Shown piece after piece: positions 10,005 to 20,265 of a stretch of 64,000 bases of DNA; position 1 is the first letter of the stretch; each line of letters begins with the position of its first letter. The DNA is from Circinella umbellata. Its lineage: Eukaryota > Mucoromycota > Mucoromycetes > Mucorales > Lichtheimiaceae. Position numbers and translations under genes: made by a program. The stretch is from positions 310,001-374,000 of the forward strand of contig JAIWNF010000044.1 of NCBI GenBank assembly GCA_025093555.1. The letters run 5' to 3'. The notes under the pieces are model-generated. The model made no database searches. It saw only the letters and a program-made list of their open reading frames with translations, and was not told the DNA's origin.

Positions 10005-13000
10005 TATTTATTTTTGAAAAAAATTACTTTTTTCAAAGAATAGAAAGAGATGGTGTTGAAAAATAAAGAAAGAAAAGAGTAGAAAAAAGGCTGCTTCTTG
10101 ACCTTGTTCTAAATGTATTTTTTTATTTTATTTGCAGGACATGTTTGCATATACACTAAACCTTTTACAAACAAGGCAAGACGGGTTTTTTCTACAGACA
10201 TAAAAAGGGCGCATATGAATGATGCCATGAGGCAAAAACAGCCAATAATTTTTATTTATTTATCTAATTATTCTCTCTTCTCGCCTTCAGCTGATATAAA
10301 AAAAACTTGTTTATTTATACTGTGCCACATACAAAAAAAATATATTATAACATAAAACGGAGTTTGATGGGACAAAACATTACAATCTGAAAAGTTTGGG
10401 GTCAATTTTTTATATCATAAAAAAAAAGGTCATCCATTCTTCTTTACAGTTAAGCGTTGGTTCTAAAATACATAAACTCATTATTGAATGATCACATATA
10501 ACTGCGCTAAAGCTATGATCTGCTGAATAAGTAGCTATTATTATAACCACTACTTACTGTTGTCACGATATAAAAAACAGGGTACGTAAAAAAAAAAATA
10601 ATGTGGAACAACATGATTCTATCATTATATATTTACAAAGCCTAAACAGGTTATATAAGCAAGCGCAATATATAAACATGTATAAACATTATACCATAAA
10701 CAATAAAAAACATAAAGGGGTTAATAAATAATATATATAAAAGCCTAAAGAATAAAATACACTTTTTTTTCTGTATACGTATATCATTATTTTGATATTT
10801 AGGAAAAAATGACATTTTTTTTAATCATGCCATCATGCAATAAAAAAGGAAAAGAAGAAATCATTTGAAGATAAACCAAAATCATCATTTGTTCGTATGA
10901 CAATCAGCATGTCGAATGAAGTTATTATATTTTATTATATATGCTACCTATTTATTACCTATCACAATTTCCCATGAATAGAAAAAATAGCTATGATACA
11001 TAAATTACTATTACGGTTTTTGGTCATTCCGACAAAAAAAAAGTTATACAAAATTTACACTTCTCCTATTGTCATGATTCATCATCTGCTTTGGCTTTTT
11101 TTCAGCCGTAGTAAAAATAAAGGACGATTTCTTTATGCTAAATATGTTGGTGCCATGTGATTCACTTGTATCATTTGGGTAAAAACTGCAACCACTTTTA
11201 TAATTGTATAGGAATAGATTGGGTTACTAAAGATTGCTTTTGTTACTTATAAAGTAAACTTGAGATTATAACTGATGCCTAATTAGGAGTATCGACCTAC
11301 CTACTGCTAAAAATGTCTCTTTGTCACGCCTTTTGAATTTTTTTTTTAAATAATATGTCTTTACTCAGCATTTTGAATAAGTATACAGTAGCTCTAGTCA
11401 ACAATACAAAAAAGTTATATGATCCTTATTTTCAGTACGGGGACTTCAATGATTTTTGTCATTTTTTTAGCTATCACAAATTGCTCGAGGATCCAATTAA
11501 GAAGAATCTATTATCAATACTTGGAATCAAAGTGTAATAGTAATATGGTAGTATGTTGTATAAAAACAAGTTCGAATATAGATTTTACTACTTCCTTTTT
11601 ATTATTTATAGTGTTCTTTTATGTATGCCATTCGGAACATATCTCAAAAATAATAAAGGTTGAAGTTTATAGGATTTTGTAGAAAAACCACAAAATATGA
11701 GATGGTGTGTTACCATTAATAGAAAAGCAGCGTATATGCAACATGTCGATTCAGCTTCATAATAATTTATATAAATCAACGATCAAACTTGGATGAAATT
11801 TCTTTAATTGTTAATATCTAACATAACTTTCCTATCTACTATGTACAGATAGCCAGCATTTATTGAGCCGGTTTATTGATTACGTACCCTGTTATTTATG
11901 TATTCTTCGCTGTAATCATATATAAGAGAAGAAATGAGTAGGAGGAAACAGTTAAAAGACTTTTTGATTATTAGACGCTTTGAATCACATACTGTATATA
12001 GCGGATCTATAAATAAGCATATTATTTTTGTCTCTGGTGTCTACTGAACGTTTTGACAGCCTTTTACAACCTTGCTACAGGTTTATATTTGTTTGTCAAT
12101 GGTTATTTTATAAAGAACTGTAATACCTGTATTAACTATACCTTAATAGACCACCATTCTTGAGAATTTGAAAAACGATACAGCAAAGGCTCTCGCATGT
12201 TTGATTCTGATAAAAAAAATTATTTAACTTCAATTGAATGTAGTATAATAGTATTAAGTTCAAAACGAAAGAGATACTTCTTTTCCGTAAATTTAAGTTC
12301 TCTTATTGATTAAAATTAAAAGATGAAATTATTCGATCTATGTTCTAGACATTTATTAACACATTGTCAGAAATTAAATATTCGGATAAAAGTACATCTT
12401 TTACGTACGTAATATGTAAAAGTTATTGATGAGTAAACCTACTGATCTGTAAAATAATTCATACATAAGCCTTTTTCTTTCTCCCTTTATGATCAGAAAC
12501 TTTAATTAGTTAGTCAAGTAGTTTTCTTAACTTGATTGCGCAGCAGCAGAGTGTCAACACATCAAGCGTTTTGATAAAATTTTTAAAAAAAATGATGCAG
12601 GAATAGTTTCGTCGTGACTAAATAGAAAAAAAAAGGGTCTTCAAGTTTATTTACAGTACATCTTTTAATAATATGACGTACCCGTACGTATATATATATA
12701 TCTGTTTGTAATACTTAATAGCAAATAGTAATCACACGGTACATCACACTTGAAAATGCAAAGAAAGATCGGCGTCGGTGCTTTTCTGTTTTTGGATTCT
12801 TTACTTTTATAAATATATTTTTCTTCTTGTGATACAGTAATAGTTTGTCTGTGCTGTATAATTAGGCGCATTCATGACGTCTTTTGAAACTTTGTTATTA
12901 TGTCACAAGACTAACTTTCTCTTGGCTTCTTTATTGATCTCATGTACATTACTACTGTATGTTTAACGACTAGCCCTGCATATTAAATGTTTTTATTAAG

Positions 13001-15273
13001 GTAAATGTATTCCAACGACACGAATTTTTTTTTTTTTTTGAAAAAAAGAAGCTGTGCCACAATAAACCATATGATGTGCTCAGACCACACATTATCTTAT
13101 TAAAGTTTGATTCATGTCTGTGCACTTTATTATATTAAGATCTGAGATAAAGCAAACACGAAATAATAAAAAATAACTTTACTTTGAATTATGTCCTCTT
13201 CATTTTAGCAGAAATGATTCGTTTCCTCATTATCCAGATTTATATCAAAATAATTAATTTTTTTTCTCTCCAAAAGAGACTTTCTTTGCATAGTCACACG
13301 ATGAAGATATTATACACTAACTCATTTTTTCTCCAGTTCCGAACCCTTATTTTCGCTTAATTCTTGCCATAATCATTTTAATTCCTCTTATTACTCGATA
13401 GAATAACAAGAAAAAAAAACCATAAATACAAAAAAAAAAGAAGATATCAAAGCAAGAGAATGACTCCTTCCGTAGTTGTCAGATGAGAGATCGTTTAAAC
13501 TGAAAGATATATACAACAATGACGACCAAATTATAAAAAGCAGTGACACCGTATGGTTTTATATTATTTATTTCATTTATTATCACAAACTAGAATAGAA
13601 TTATATGGAATAATGTAGTAAGTGCGTACATTTTCTAAAAGAATAATAATACGTACGTAATATGAAAGTTGATCAACCAAGTCCACCGAAATAAAATGTG
13701 AGTACCTCGATGTCCTGGCTGGCTCTCTTACAGCAATGTAAAAAATAAGGACTTATGTGCAGCAATTAGCAATTATGCTTAAAAGTCACACAATTTATAG
13801 TAATAGAATGCATTAGGATTTTTCATAGGAATCATATATTTCTGAAAAAGCTTTTCGCATCTATTACTTCAATGCAATACAATGATGATGAGCATAATAA
13901 TAATAATAATACGTAATTCAATCAATATTTTTGATACGTAAAAGAATGGATAGACATATTATGCTTGTAAAGGTAAATCAAAATGAAAAATAGGTTAAAA
14001 AAGGGAGAGCAGTAATAAATCAGTAATTGCACTACGTATATCATAATACGTAATATACAAAGAAATAATGTATCCAACAAGAGGCAATTAGGTGTGTAAT
14101 TATTTATATGATGGTGTGCTCTTGGAAAAACACCCATCTTTGAAAACTCAAAGTCTCTTACTTTCCTTTTTTTTAAACAAAGTAAACCAGAAATATCAAT
14201 ATTAGTATACAGTATGTATATATGCAAACCCTTATATCTTGTAATCGAAAGGGAAAAAAAGTATACCTTAAACAACGCCCGAAAACACTTTTTTGGGGAA
14301 AAGTTTATCTGTATTAATAATTTTCATTTTTTAGTATGGAATATATTTAAAGTTATGCCAACGAAGAGAATAAAAAAAAATTACTTGACATGTGATACAA
14401 GTATTTATTATGTGGGTCCCTTTTCTGGGTGCTGTTGGAGTAGCTGCCAATGTTGCAGGCATTTACAATAGCAGCTGGAGCACCAACTCTATATTTGTTG
14501 ATACTGTCGCAAAAGAGATCGAAATTGACGTGAAGTTGCAAAAGCTTGTAGGTACTTTACTCGCGACTCTACCAGGTGGTAAAAAAGTTTCCCCAACACG
14601 ACCTACGTAAAGCATTGTAGAATTTTTCATATACCAATTCAAGTTCCTAAAATAATTGACGAAGGTTAAAGAGATGAAGGATTACACTTCAGAAAAATCA
14701 AGTGACAAGAATATATATCTTTGAAAGTTAAAGAAGGTCGAATGAGTTGAATAAGTTAATAAAGAAAAACAAAACACTAAAGATACAAATACTGTAAATA
14801 ATCCTAATATAATAAAGAATAGACAACTTGTTAATTAATTTCTCGCAAAGAGAAAATTCAATACTTAAGAATTTGATGTGGGGCTTTAGGTTCTGCTCAT
14901 AGTATCCTTACTTCGTCTAATTTCAGCTCATTCGATTTTTTGCTTTATCACCTGGCTTTTGATCACACTGTCGAATGGTACAATGACTCTAAATGCAAAT
15001 AAAAAATACGTTGAAATTATAAGTTTTTATTATTATGACGAAATTAATTGAGCACACGCTGATTTCAGCTTCTTGCTCTCGTCAGTTCAGAAGGCTAGGA
15101 CATGAAAAACCTGAGTTGAGACAGGAAAAAGGTCAAGGGATCAGATTTGAGTTACAAGAATAATCGAAATAGTTGTGTGCTATTTAGGTGTGGTGAGAAG
15201 AGAGGGTTACTACTATTAAGTGGAATAGAAGGAACAATAAAGTAGAACTTTACAGTATGACGAACAGAGATGG
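10005..15273. other. 5.3-kb gene-poor AT-rich region
   Basis: Very AT-rich DNA between the GATA factor and the retroelement-like gene. Open frames here (for example 11355-11682, 12665-12871 and 13922-14275) are short, rich in Ile/Tyr/Phe/Lys and lack splice-consistent neighbours, so none is called. CGTACG-containing palindromes occur near 12404, 12680 and 13651. A small patch of higher GC lies at about 14400-14610 and is listed separately. No tRNA or other RNA gene was recognised. Confidence 0.6.
14392..14610 (+). pseudogene. Isolated coding-like fragment of unknown origin
   Basis: A 72-codon open frame with an Ala/Val/Gly-rich first half (GAVGVAANVAGIYNS) and a balanced second half (VAKEIEIDVKLQKLVGTLLA). 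Its GC is visibly higher than the flanks. The opposite strand also has an open frame at 14353-14541, so the coding strand is uncertain. No splice-consistent extension was found on either side. I do not recognise the family; a remnant of a gene or mobile element is the best guess. Confidence 0.25.
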
Positions 15274-15292
15274 TTTTTTTTTTTTTTTTTTT
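15274..15292 (-). repeat. Poly(A)19 tract downstream of the ORF1-like gene
   Basis: Nineteen T on the plus strand, read as A on the coding strand of the adjacent retroelement-like gene, beginning 65 bp after its stop codon. Position and orientation fit the 3' poly(A) of a retroposed transcript. Poly(T) runs are common in this genome, so chance placement is possible. Confidence 0.5.
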
Positions 15293-15357
15293 GTAGTATA
15301 ATTATATAATATGGAACGAAATGAAATGAAATAGGAATAGAGGAGAGGGCAGATATT

Positions 15358-16737
15358 TTATGGACTACTATTACCAATTAGATCTAGATCTTGGTCTTCT
15401 TCTTCATTGTTATCAAAATGAGAAGTAAGTTGTTCTCCATTTAATACGGTGGTTAGGTCTGAGTCATCAATGAAATTCTTTTGGTAGAAGTCGTGGGCAA
15501 CTGCAAACCGGACAGGTTTACGTATATAGTTAAGAGATCGGATTATACGGCGGTTGACATGTTCAACAGCAAGCATTGCACGTTCATCTTCTGGTAGATT
15601 TACCAGTTTGGGATCTCGAATATTGTCTGGATCAAAAGGATCATATGTATCGTGTGGGTAAAGAGAGCGTTTTGCCATGGCGTCCATGAGTTCTTGTCGG
15701 TAATCATTGTGTATAAGAAAGCCAATAATATTACGATCAGGGTAGTGGATGTCAAGAATACGATTGTTTTCAATTTCAAGACGTCGTAGATCTCGTCTAG
15801 TTTCGGATATGGGCTTGCGTCCTTTGTGTGGAAAATAAATATAGTCAAAACCTTGGGTTTTAGAAGGTAGCATAAAAGCTCTGGCTGCAGCTTGTTGGCG
15901 TCGTTCTATGATTGCAGGAGAAAGTCGGGGTCGTCGTGTTTGTTTTTTTAATTTGTGTAGTCGTGATACATCGTACCAAGGATTATTGGTTGGTTTGTTG
16001 GTATTGTGTACGGTTTTTGGTTGTGCAGAATCATTAGTTAAGGTATTTTCTTTTAATTGTTGTTGCAGTTGTGTTACTGTGGTTTCCAATTTGTGAATTT
16101 GTGATTTGGCTGCTGACAGTTGTTGGTTTCGTTGCTCAAGTTGTGTGAGAAGTGGAAGCAGCTCGTTTATATGTTGTTGTTGGCGTTTTTGTTCTTGTTG
16201 TAAAGAGTCAATAGTTTTCATCATGGATGTTAAAAATTCAGGCATTGCTTGATGGTGTTCAAATGCGGTATCAGCAAATCTTTCCATGAGGGGTTGTGTT
16301 ACATAATTATGCGTTGGTGTCGGGGCTACTTCGTTGTACTGCGATGGGATGTGTGTTCCATATGTACGTGTTTGAGGGGCAACAGAGGATTCACTACTTT
16401 CTGTAGTATCACTATTGTCATTGTCTTCATGATCAGATGAGATAGTTGTTAAGGCTGCTAAGATATGATTTACGTTATTGACTTTACCACACTTCTTACA
16501 TAAGAAGCGAGGATATGGAAGGGGAGAAGCTTTGGTTTTAACTGTGCCTTGGCGACTGAGTTGATCTTGTATTTTGCAGGAGTAGCACTGGATAACATCA
16601 CGATGATGATCGAAGCGTTCATTAAGTGTATGAAGTTGGGTTTTCGTAAGGTGGATGAGGGATCGTTGAGTAAGTTGTTCTGATGTTAGCAGAGGTAGCG
16701 CCGACCTTGCACGCTGTTGTGAGTTACTCACTGACAT
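15358..16737 (-). CDS. Retroelement ORF1/gag-like protein, intronless
   Basis: One uninterrupted 459-codon frame in a window where nearly every other gene has introns. The N-terminal region has a CxxC...CxxC zinc-binding arrangement (Cys51, 54, 80 and 83; CYSC and CKKC), followed by an acidic Ser/Asp stretch. Residues about 170-230 form a Gln-rich coiled coil (QQEQKRQQQHINELLPLL, then LEQRNQQLSAAKSQIHKLE). A basic segment (KLKKQTRRPRLSPAIIERRQ) leads to a compact C-terminal region with DIHYPDRNIIGFLIHNDY, reminiscent of the RRM-like or C-terminal domain of non-LTR retrotransposon ORF1 proteins. No reverse transcriptase lies downstream; a poly(A) tract does. Pericentromeric LINEs of Mucoromycota (Grem-LINE type) have such two-ORF organisation, so this may be a truncated or solo ORF1 copy or a co-opted gene. 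The frame is intact. The family call is inference from architecture. Confidence 0.6.
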   Translation of the reverse strand: MSVSNSQQRARSALPLLTSEQLTQRSLIHLTKTQLHTLNERFDHHRDVIQCYSCKIQDQLSRQGTVKTKASPLPYPRFLCKKCGKVNNVNHILAALTTISSDHEDNDNSDTTESSESSVAPQTRTYGTHIPSQYNEVAPTPTHNYVTQPLMERFADTAFEHHQAMPEFLTSMMKTIDSLQQEQKRQQQHINELLPLLTQLEQRNQQLSAAKSQIHKLETTVTQLQQQLKENTLTNDSAQPKTVHNTNKPTNNPWYDVSRLHKLKKQTRRPRLSPAIIERRQQAAARAFMLPSKTQGFDYIYFPHKGRKPISETRRDLRRLEIENNRILDIHYPDRNIIGFLIHNDYRQELMDAMAKRSLYPHDTYDPFDPDNIRDPKLVNLPEDERAMLAVEHVNRRIIRSLNYIRKPVRFAVAHDFYQKNFIDDSDLTTVLNGEQLTSHFDNNEEEDQDLDLIGNSSP

Positions 16738-16805
16738 GTGCTGATTGTTGTATAAAATATAAAGTGTTGGTTGTCTTGTCTGTCTCGATGTGTATCAGTT
16801 ATGTG

Positions 16806-16810
16806 ATTGG
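16806..16810 (-). promoter_or_regulatory. CCAAT box upstream of the ORF1-like gene
   Basis: CCAAT on the minus strand about 70 bp before the start codon, with an A/T-rich TATA-like stretch near 16755 between it and the start. The spacing suits a promoter element, but the motif is short and expected by chance at this density. Confidence 0.3.
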
Positions 16811-16863
16811 TCAGTTTTTTCAAAAAGTGATGAAAAACGGAAAGAGAGCCCCAATAAAAAATA

Positions 16864-17039
16864 CAGTCGAACCCCGTTTTTTGCACTCCCGGTTTTTGCA
16901 CACCCCCACTTTTTGCACGCCTCTCAGCCTAAATCCCACTATAATTTTACTATGTTTTCGACCCCACTTTTTGCACACCCCCGGTTTTTGCACTACTTTC
17001 AAGCCCAATCCCACCTGTGCAAAAAACGGGGTTCAACTG
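16864..17039. mobile_element. 176-bp pogo/Tc1-mariner-type MITE with TA target duplication
   Basis: The ends form a 23-bp terminal inverted repeat beginning CAGTCGAACCCCG on the left and CAGTTGAACCCCG on the right, with one mismatch. Flanking TA dinucleotides at 16862-16863 and 17040-17041 are the expected target-site duplication. The CAGT-C/T-GAACC terminus is typical of pogo/Tigger/Fot1-like DNA transposons. The interior is built from repeated TTTTTGCAC units separated by CCCC-rich spacers: five direct copies and one inverted copy at the right end, plausibly transposase-binding subterminal repeats. No transposase is encoded, so it is non-autonomous. It sits about 125 bp upstream of the ORF1-like gene. 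Confidence 0.88.
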
Positions 17040-17041
17040 TA

Positions 17042-17724
17042 AGTAAAGAATTTGAAAAGTTAAAGTTGATTAATAATTCTTCTGTTGAGTAATTTTTTTT
17101 ATATGTTTGACTTACAAGTGATCTATTCTTGCTTTACAAAAAAAAATATTAGGTCGAACACAGTCATGTGCTATATAATATACAACAATCGATGAGACAT
17201 TCCCTTAAAGACTATTTGAAATATATGTACGTACCATGATGCATGCATAATATTTATTATTAATTTACTTGTTGTACGTGATCTCTAAATATTATGGTAC
17301 CTGATTATTGCAACTCCACCAATAATTACTTATGAAAAGAGTGTATTCACCATCTTTTTTTCGGTAGTTTTTATAGTCAATTGCATTTAAAGATAAATTT
17401 ATATACTCAATATTACTGTTGATATATTAACAATCAATTTTTTTCATGAAAACAATGATAAGCCTTTTTGATCGAATAAAATAGAAAAAATAATCAGGCT
17501 ATGACAGTTTTGGTTGATCAATTTGAGTTAATGAAATCAAAACTTTTTATTGTGTACATAAAATAGGGAGGAGGGAATGGAAGGGCTTTATTAGAAAGAA
17601 AAAAAAACCTCATCTATTAAAGAAACCGATTATCCATGCTTAATTCTTGAAATGATGTTCAAAAAATAAATTACAATAACATTCCCGGTTTCAATTACAA
17701 TACAAAAATATTGTTTTTATTTAT
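17042..17724. other. Intergenic DNA between the MITE and the uridine-kinase-like gene
   Basis: About 680 bp of AT-rich sequence containing a GTAC/ATGC-rich palindromic patch near 17228-17250. It includes the 3' flank of the minus-strand kinase gene. No gene is visible. Confidence 0.6.
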
Positions 17725-19258
17725 TTATTTTGGTAGCTTTTTATAAGAACTTTCAGCTGCAGTAGCAAAAAAATCAAAACTTCGAAAATTGTTATTACGT
17801 GTAGATGAAGATGTTGATCCTGTAGGTGTTGTTGTTGTATCATTTGAAGATACTGATAAAACAGGCGATCCATGTGAAGTTGTTGTTGTTGTTGATGATG
17901 ATTTTTGTTGTTCAGGTGGTGCCAAATTTTTATTCCAAATAGGTGGGTGGTGTATCTTGGAAGAATCCATGACAGATCGTTCTTTTAAATGATCTTCAAG
18001 GTGATTACCAAGTACTTTTAAAGCAGTTTTATTTTCATAACTTCGAGGAATAATAATGTCAGCAAATTTTTTGGTCTAAACGGAATAATAATAGCAAGCA
18101 AATGATTATTATATATTATTAAGTTAAAGATGTTCGATCACTCCCCGGGCTCGTATACACCCCCCTCAACATTAGCATTAGCAGAAATGTAAAAAGAAAA
18201 AAAAACTTACAGGCCAAATAAAATCTTCAAACATTGGCTTTACAAATTCCACATATTCTATTAATACTTGATCAATTGATAATCCACGACGATTTGGTTT
18301 AGATACTCTTCTTGTTAATCGTTGATCACTATAATTCCACCCCACCAACATATTTATACATTAACTGTCTTTTTCTTCTGATGTATTAAAAGTAATAGAC
18401 AAAACAAAACCACCAACGTCCACTTTTACTCTTATTAATATTTTACCTATCCACATCTAAAAAGACTTTCATAAACATTAATTCACGTAATGATTTGGGA
18501 TAAAGAACTAAAGTTCCTTCCACTAAAATAACATCCACAGGTTCAATTAATCGAGTTCCCACTCTATAAATAATCAAAGGGTAAATAATTGTTATTCTTT
18601 GATGTAAAAAATAAGTCTTTGATTAATATACTTACTTTGTATGATGTTCATCATCCCATACAGGAATGGTTGTTGAATTGCCTGATAATAAAGACATGAT
18701 AGCTTCTTGAAGTAAATCGAAATCAAAAGCAGCTAATATGAAAAATGATAATTATTACCTAAATATGTTATATGCTCACACAAAAAATCATATACGAATC
18801 GATTTGTTTAACTTACTTGGATGATCTAAATTGAATTTTCCTTGTTCATATAAACTACTTTCTTCTTCTGTAAGTTCACGATAAAAATCAGTTAAACTAA
18901 TAATAGCTGTCTTTGCTGAATATGTTTCACTCAAACGTTGAATAAGTGAATCACATACATCACGCTATAATATATGATTATTTAGTATATTTAAATGAAA
19001 ATAAGAAGGTTTTCTTTACACTCACATATACAATTTAACTTACTTTGCCTGAATTACAACCACCAGCAACAGCTACGACCATGGGAGTTTGGATTGATAC
19101 TTTGAAATAACTTTTGTGAAATAGAGAAAAAAATAAAGTAACATTACGTAACAATTCAAAATGAGTTCAACGACAATTTTATTATTATTTTAAAAACAAA
19201 TGAAATTAGTCAGTCGTCCACACCTTGGGTCAGCATAACGAGTCGAGTCTATTGACAT
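17725..19258 (-). CDS. Uridine/cytidine kinase family protein
   Basis: Seven exons: 19224-19258, 19044-19110, 18817-18964, 18636-18732, 18447-18563, 18211-18328 and 17725-18075, giving 310 aa. Order of uridine-kinase features: P-loop VVAVAGGCNSGK (residues 23-34), SLTDFYREL, FNLDHP-AFDFDLLQ, VDVILVEGTLVLYPKSLREL, MKVFLDVDSDQRLTRRV, LIEYVEFVKPMFEDFIWPTK and KFADIIIPR. These match the UCK family across its length (UCK2 is 261 aa). The C-terminal 80 residues are a Ser/Thr/Pro-rich extension. The family phosphorylates uridine and cytidine to UMP and CMP in pyrimidine salvage, in the cytosol. Oddity: the Walker A Lys34 is followed by Arg35, where UCK enzymes have Ser/Thr that helps hold Mg-nucleotide. 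This falls exactly at an exon junction (19044/18964), so another splice choice could change it, though I found none that keeps frame. Activity is therefore uncertain. Confidence 0.85.
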
Positions 19259-20265
19259 ATTGTATAATATATAGTATTATAAAAAAGTATATAATAACTT
19301 GGTGCGTGTGTGTGTGTGCACGGGCGGAAACGGAGGTTTAGATGATGATTGAGGAAGGGGGGGGATTAGAGAAAAAAAAGAAAGCAGCTATTCCAGAATA
19401 GGAAATTAGGTGACACATACATCATGTCCCTTTTTTTTTTTTTCTTTCTTAATATTTTTTTTTGATCACCTTCTTTTTTTTTCAATCCATATTACGTACT
19501 TGTAAAAAAAAAGCATCTGAAAATAATTATACAATAAATAGATGTGTATATAAAAGAACTTTTTTTTTAAAAAAAAGGAAAGGGGGGGTGTAAGTTTCAA
19601 CAATGCCAGTGAACTTACCTTGTTTTTTTTTGTCGTTGGGTTATAAAAAGAAAGATTACATAGTCGGCATAACCGAACAAAAAAAAAACAATTTACACTA
19701 AAAAAAACCTAGCAACCCTTTTGTTGTCTACCCCACAAACTTATATTATTAATTCCTTTTAACTACTAAAAATTCTATATAAATAAAAATGAACAATCCT
19801 TTAATAACCTTTCATACTTTTTTTTTTTTGTTTTTGTTTTCGTACAACACACTTGAAAAAAAAAAAAGAAAAGTCAGCAAACTCAAAAAAGAGCGGACTA
19901 ATATGGATTATAAATAAAATAACTCGGTGGAAAGAAACATATTACACTACTCACACACATGTACACACTACGTATATAAATACATATACAACATAACACA
20001 CTGGTCTGTGATGAAATTCCAAAGTCGTACGAAATACATTTTCCCTCTCTTTTCTTTTTTTATTATAATATTCTTTTTCTCTCTCTTTTCTTTCTCTTTC
20101 TCTCTCTCTTTTTTTTCTCACCCAACTTTTCATATATCTTTTTGTTTTTTACTTTCGTTATTTATTTTTATTATTATTATTAATTCTCATTTTTTTTTTC
20201 ATTTGTTCATTTTTAATATCATTTCATATATTTAACCATCCCTTCCCATAAACAAATAAAACATC
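19259..20265. other. Divergent intergenic region between the uridine-kinase-like and Whi3-like genes
   Basis: About 1 kb between divergently transcribed genes, so it should contain both promoters. It has poly(A)/poly(T) runs, a TATAAATA box at 19909-19916 and a long pyrimidine-rich tract (20040-20260) that leads up to the Whi3-like start. Short frames at 19927-20235 are by-products of that tract. Confidence 0.6.
19909..19916 (+). promoter_or_regulatory. TATA-box-like element upstream of the Whi3-like gene
   Basis: TATAAATA about 350 bp before the start codon, followed by a pyrimidine-rich stretch that would form the 5' UTR. In such AT-rich DNA it may be fortuitous. Confidence 0.3.

Noticed and set aside
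16683..17042. Overlapping frames across the ORF1 5' end and the MITE
   Set aside because: They are created by the TTTTTGCAC repeats (FLHTP units) and have no protein-family features.
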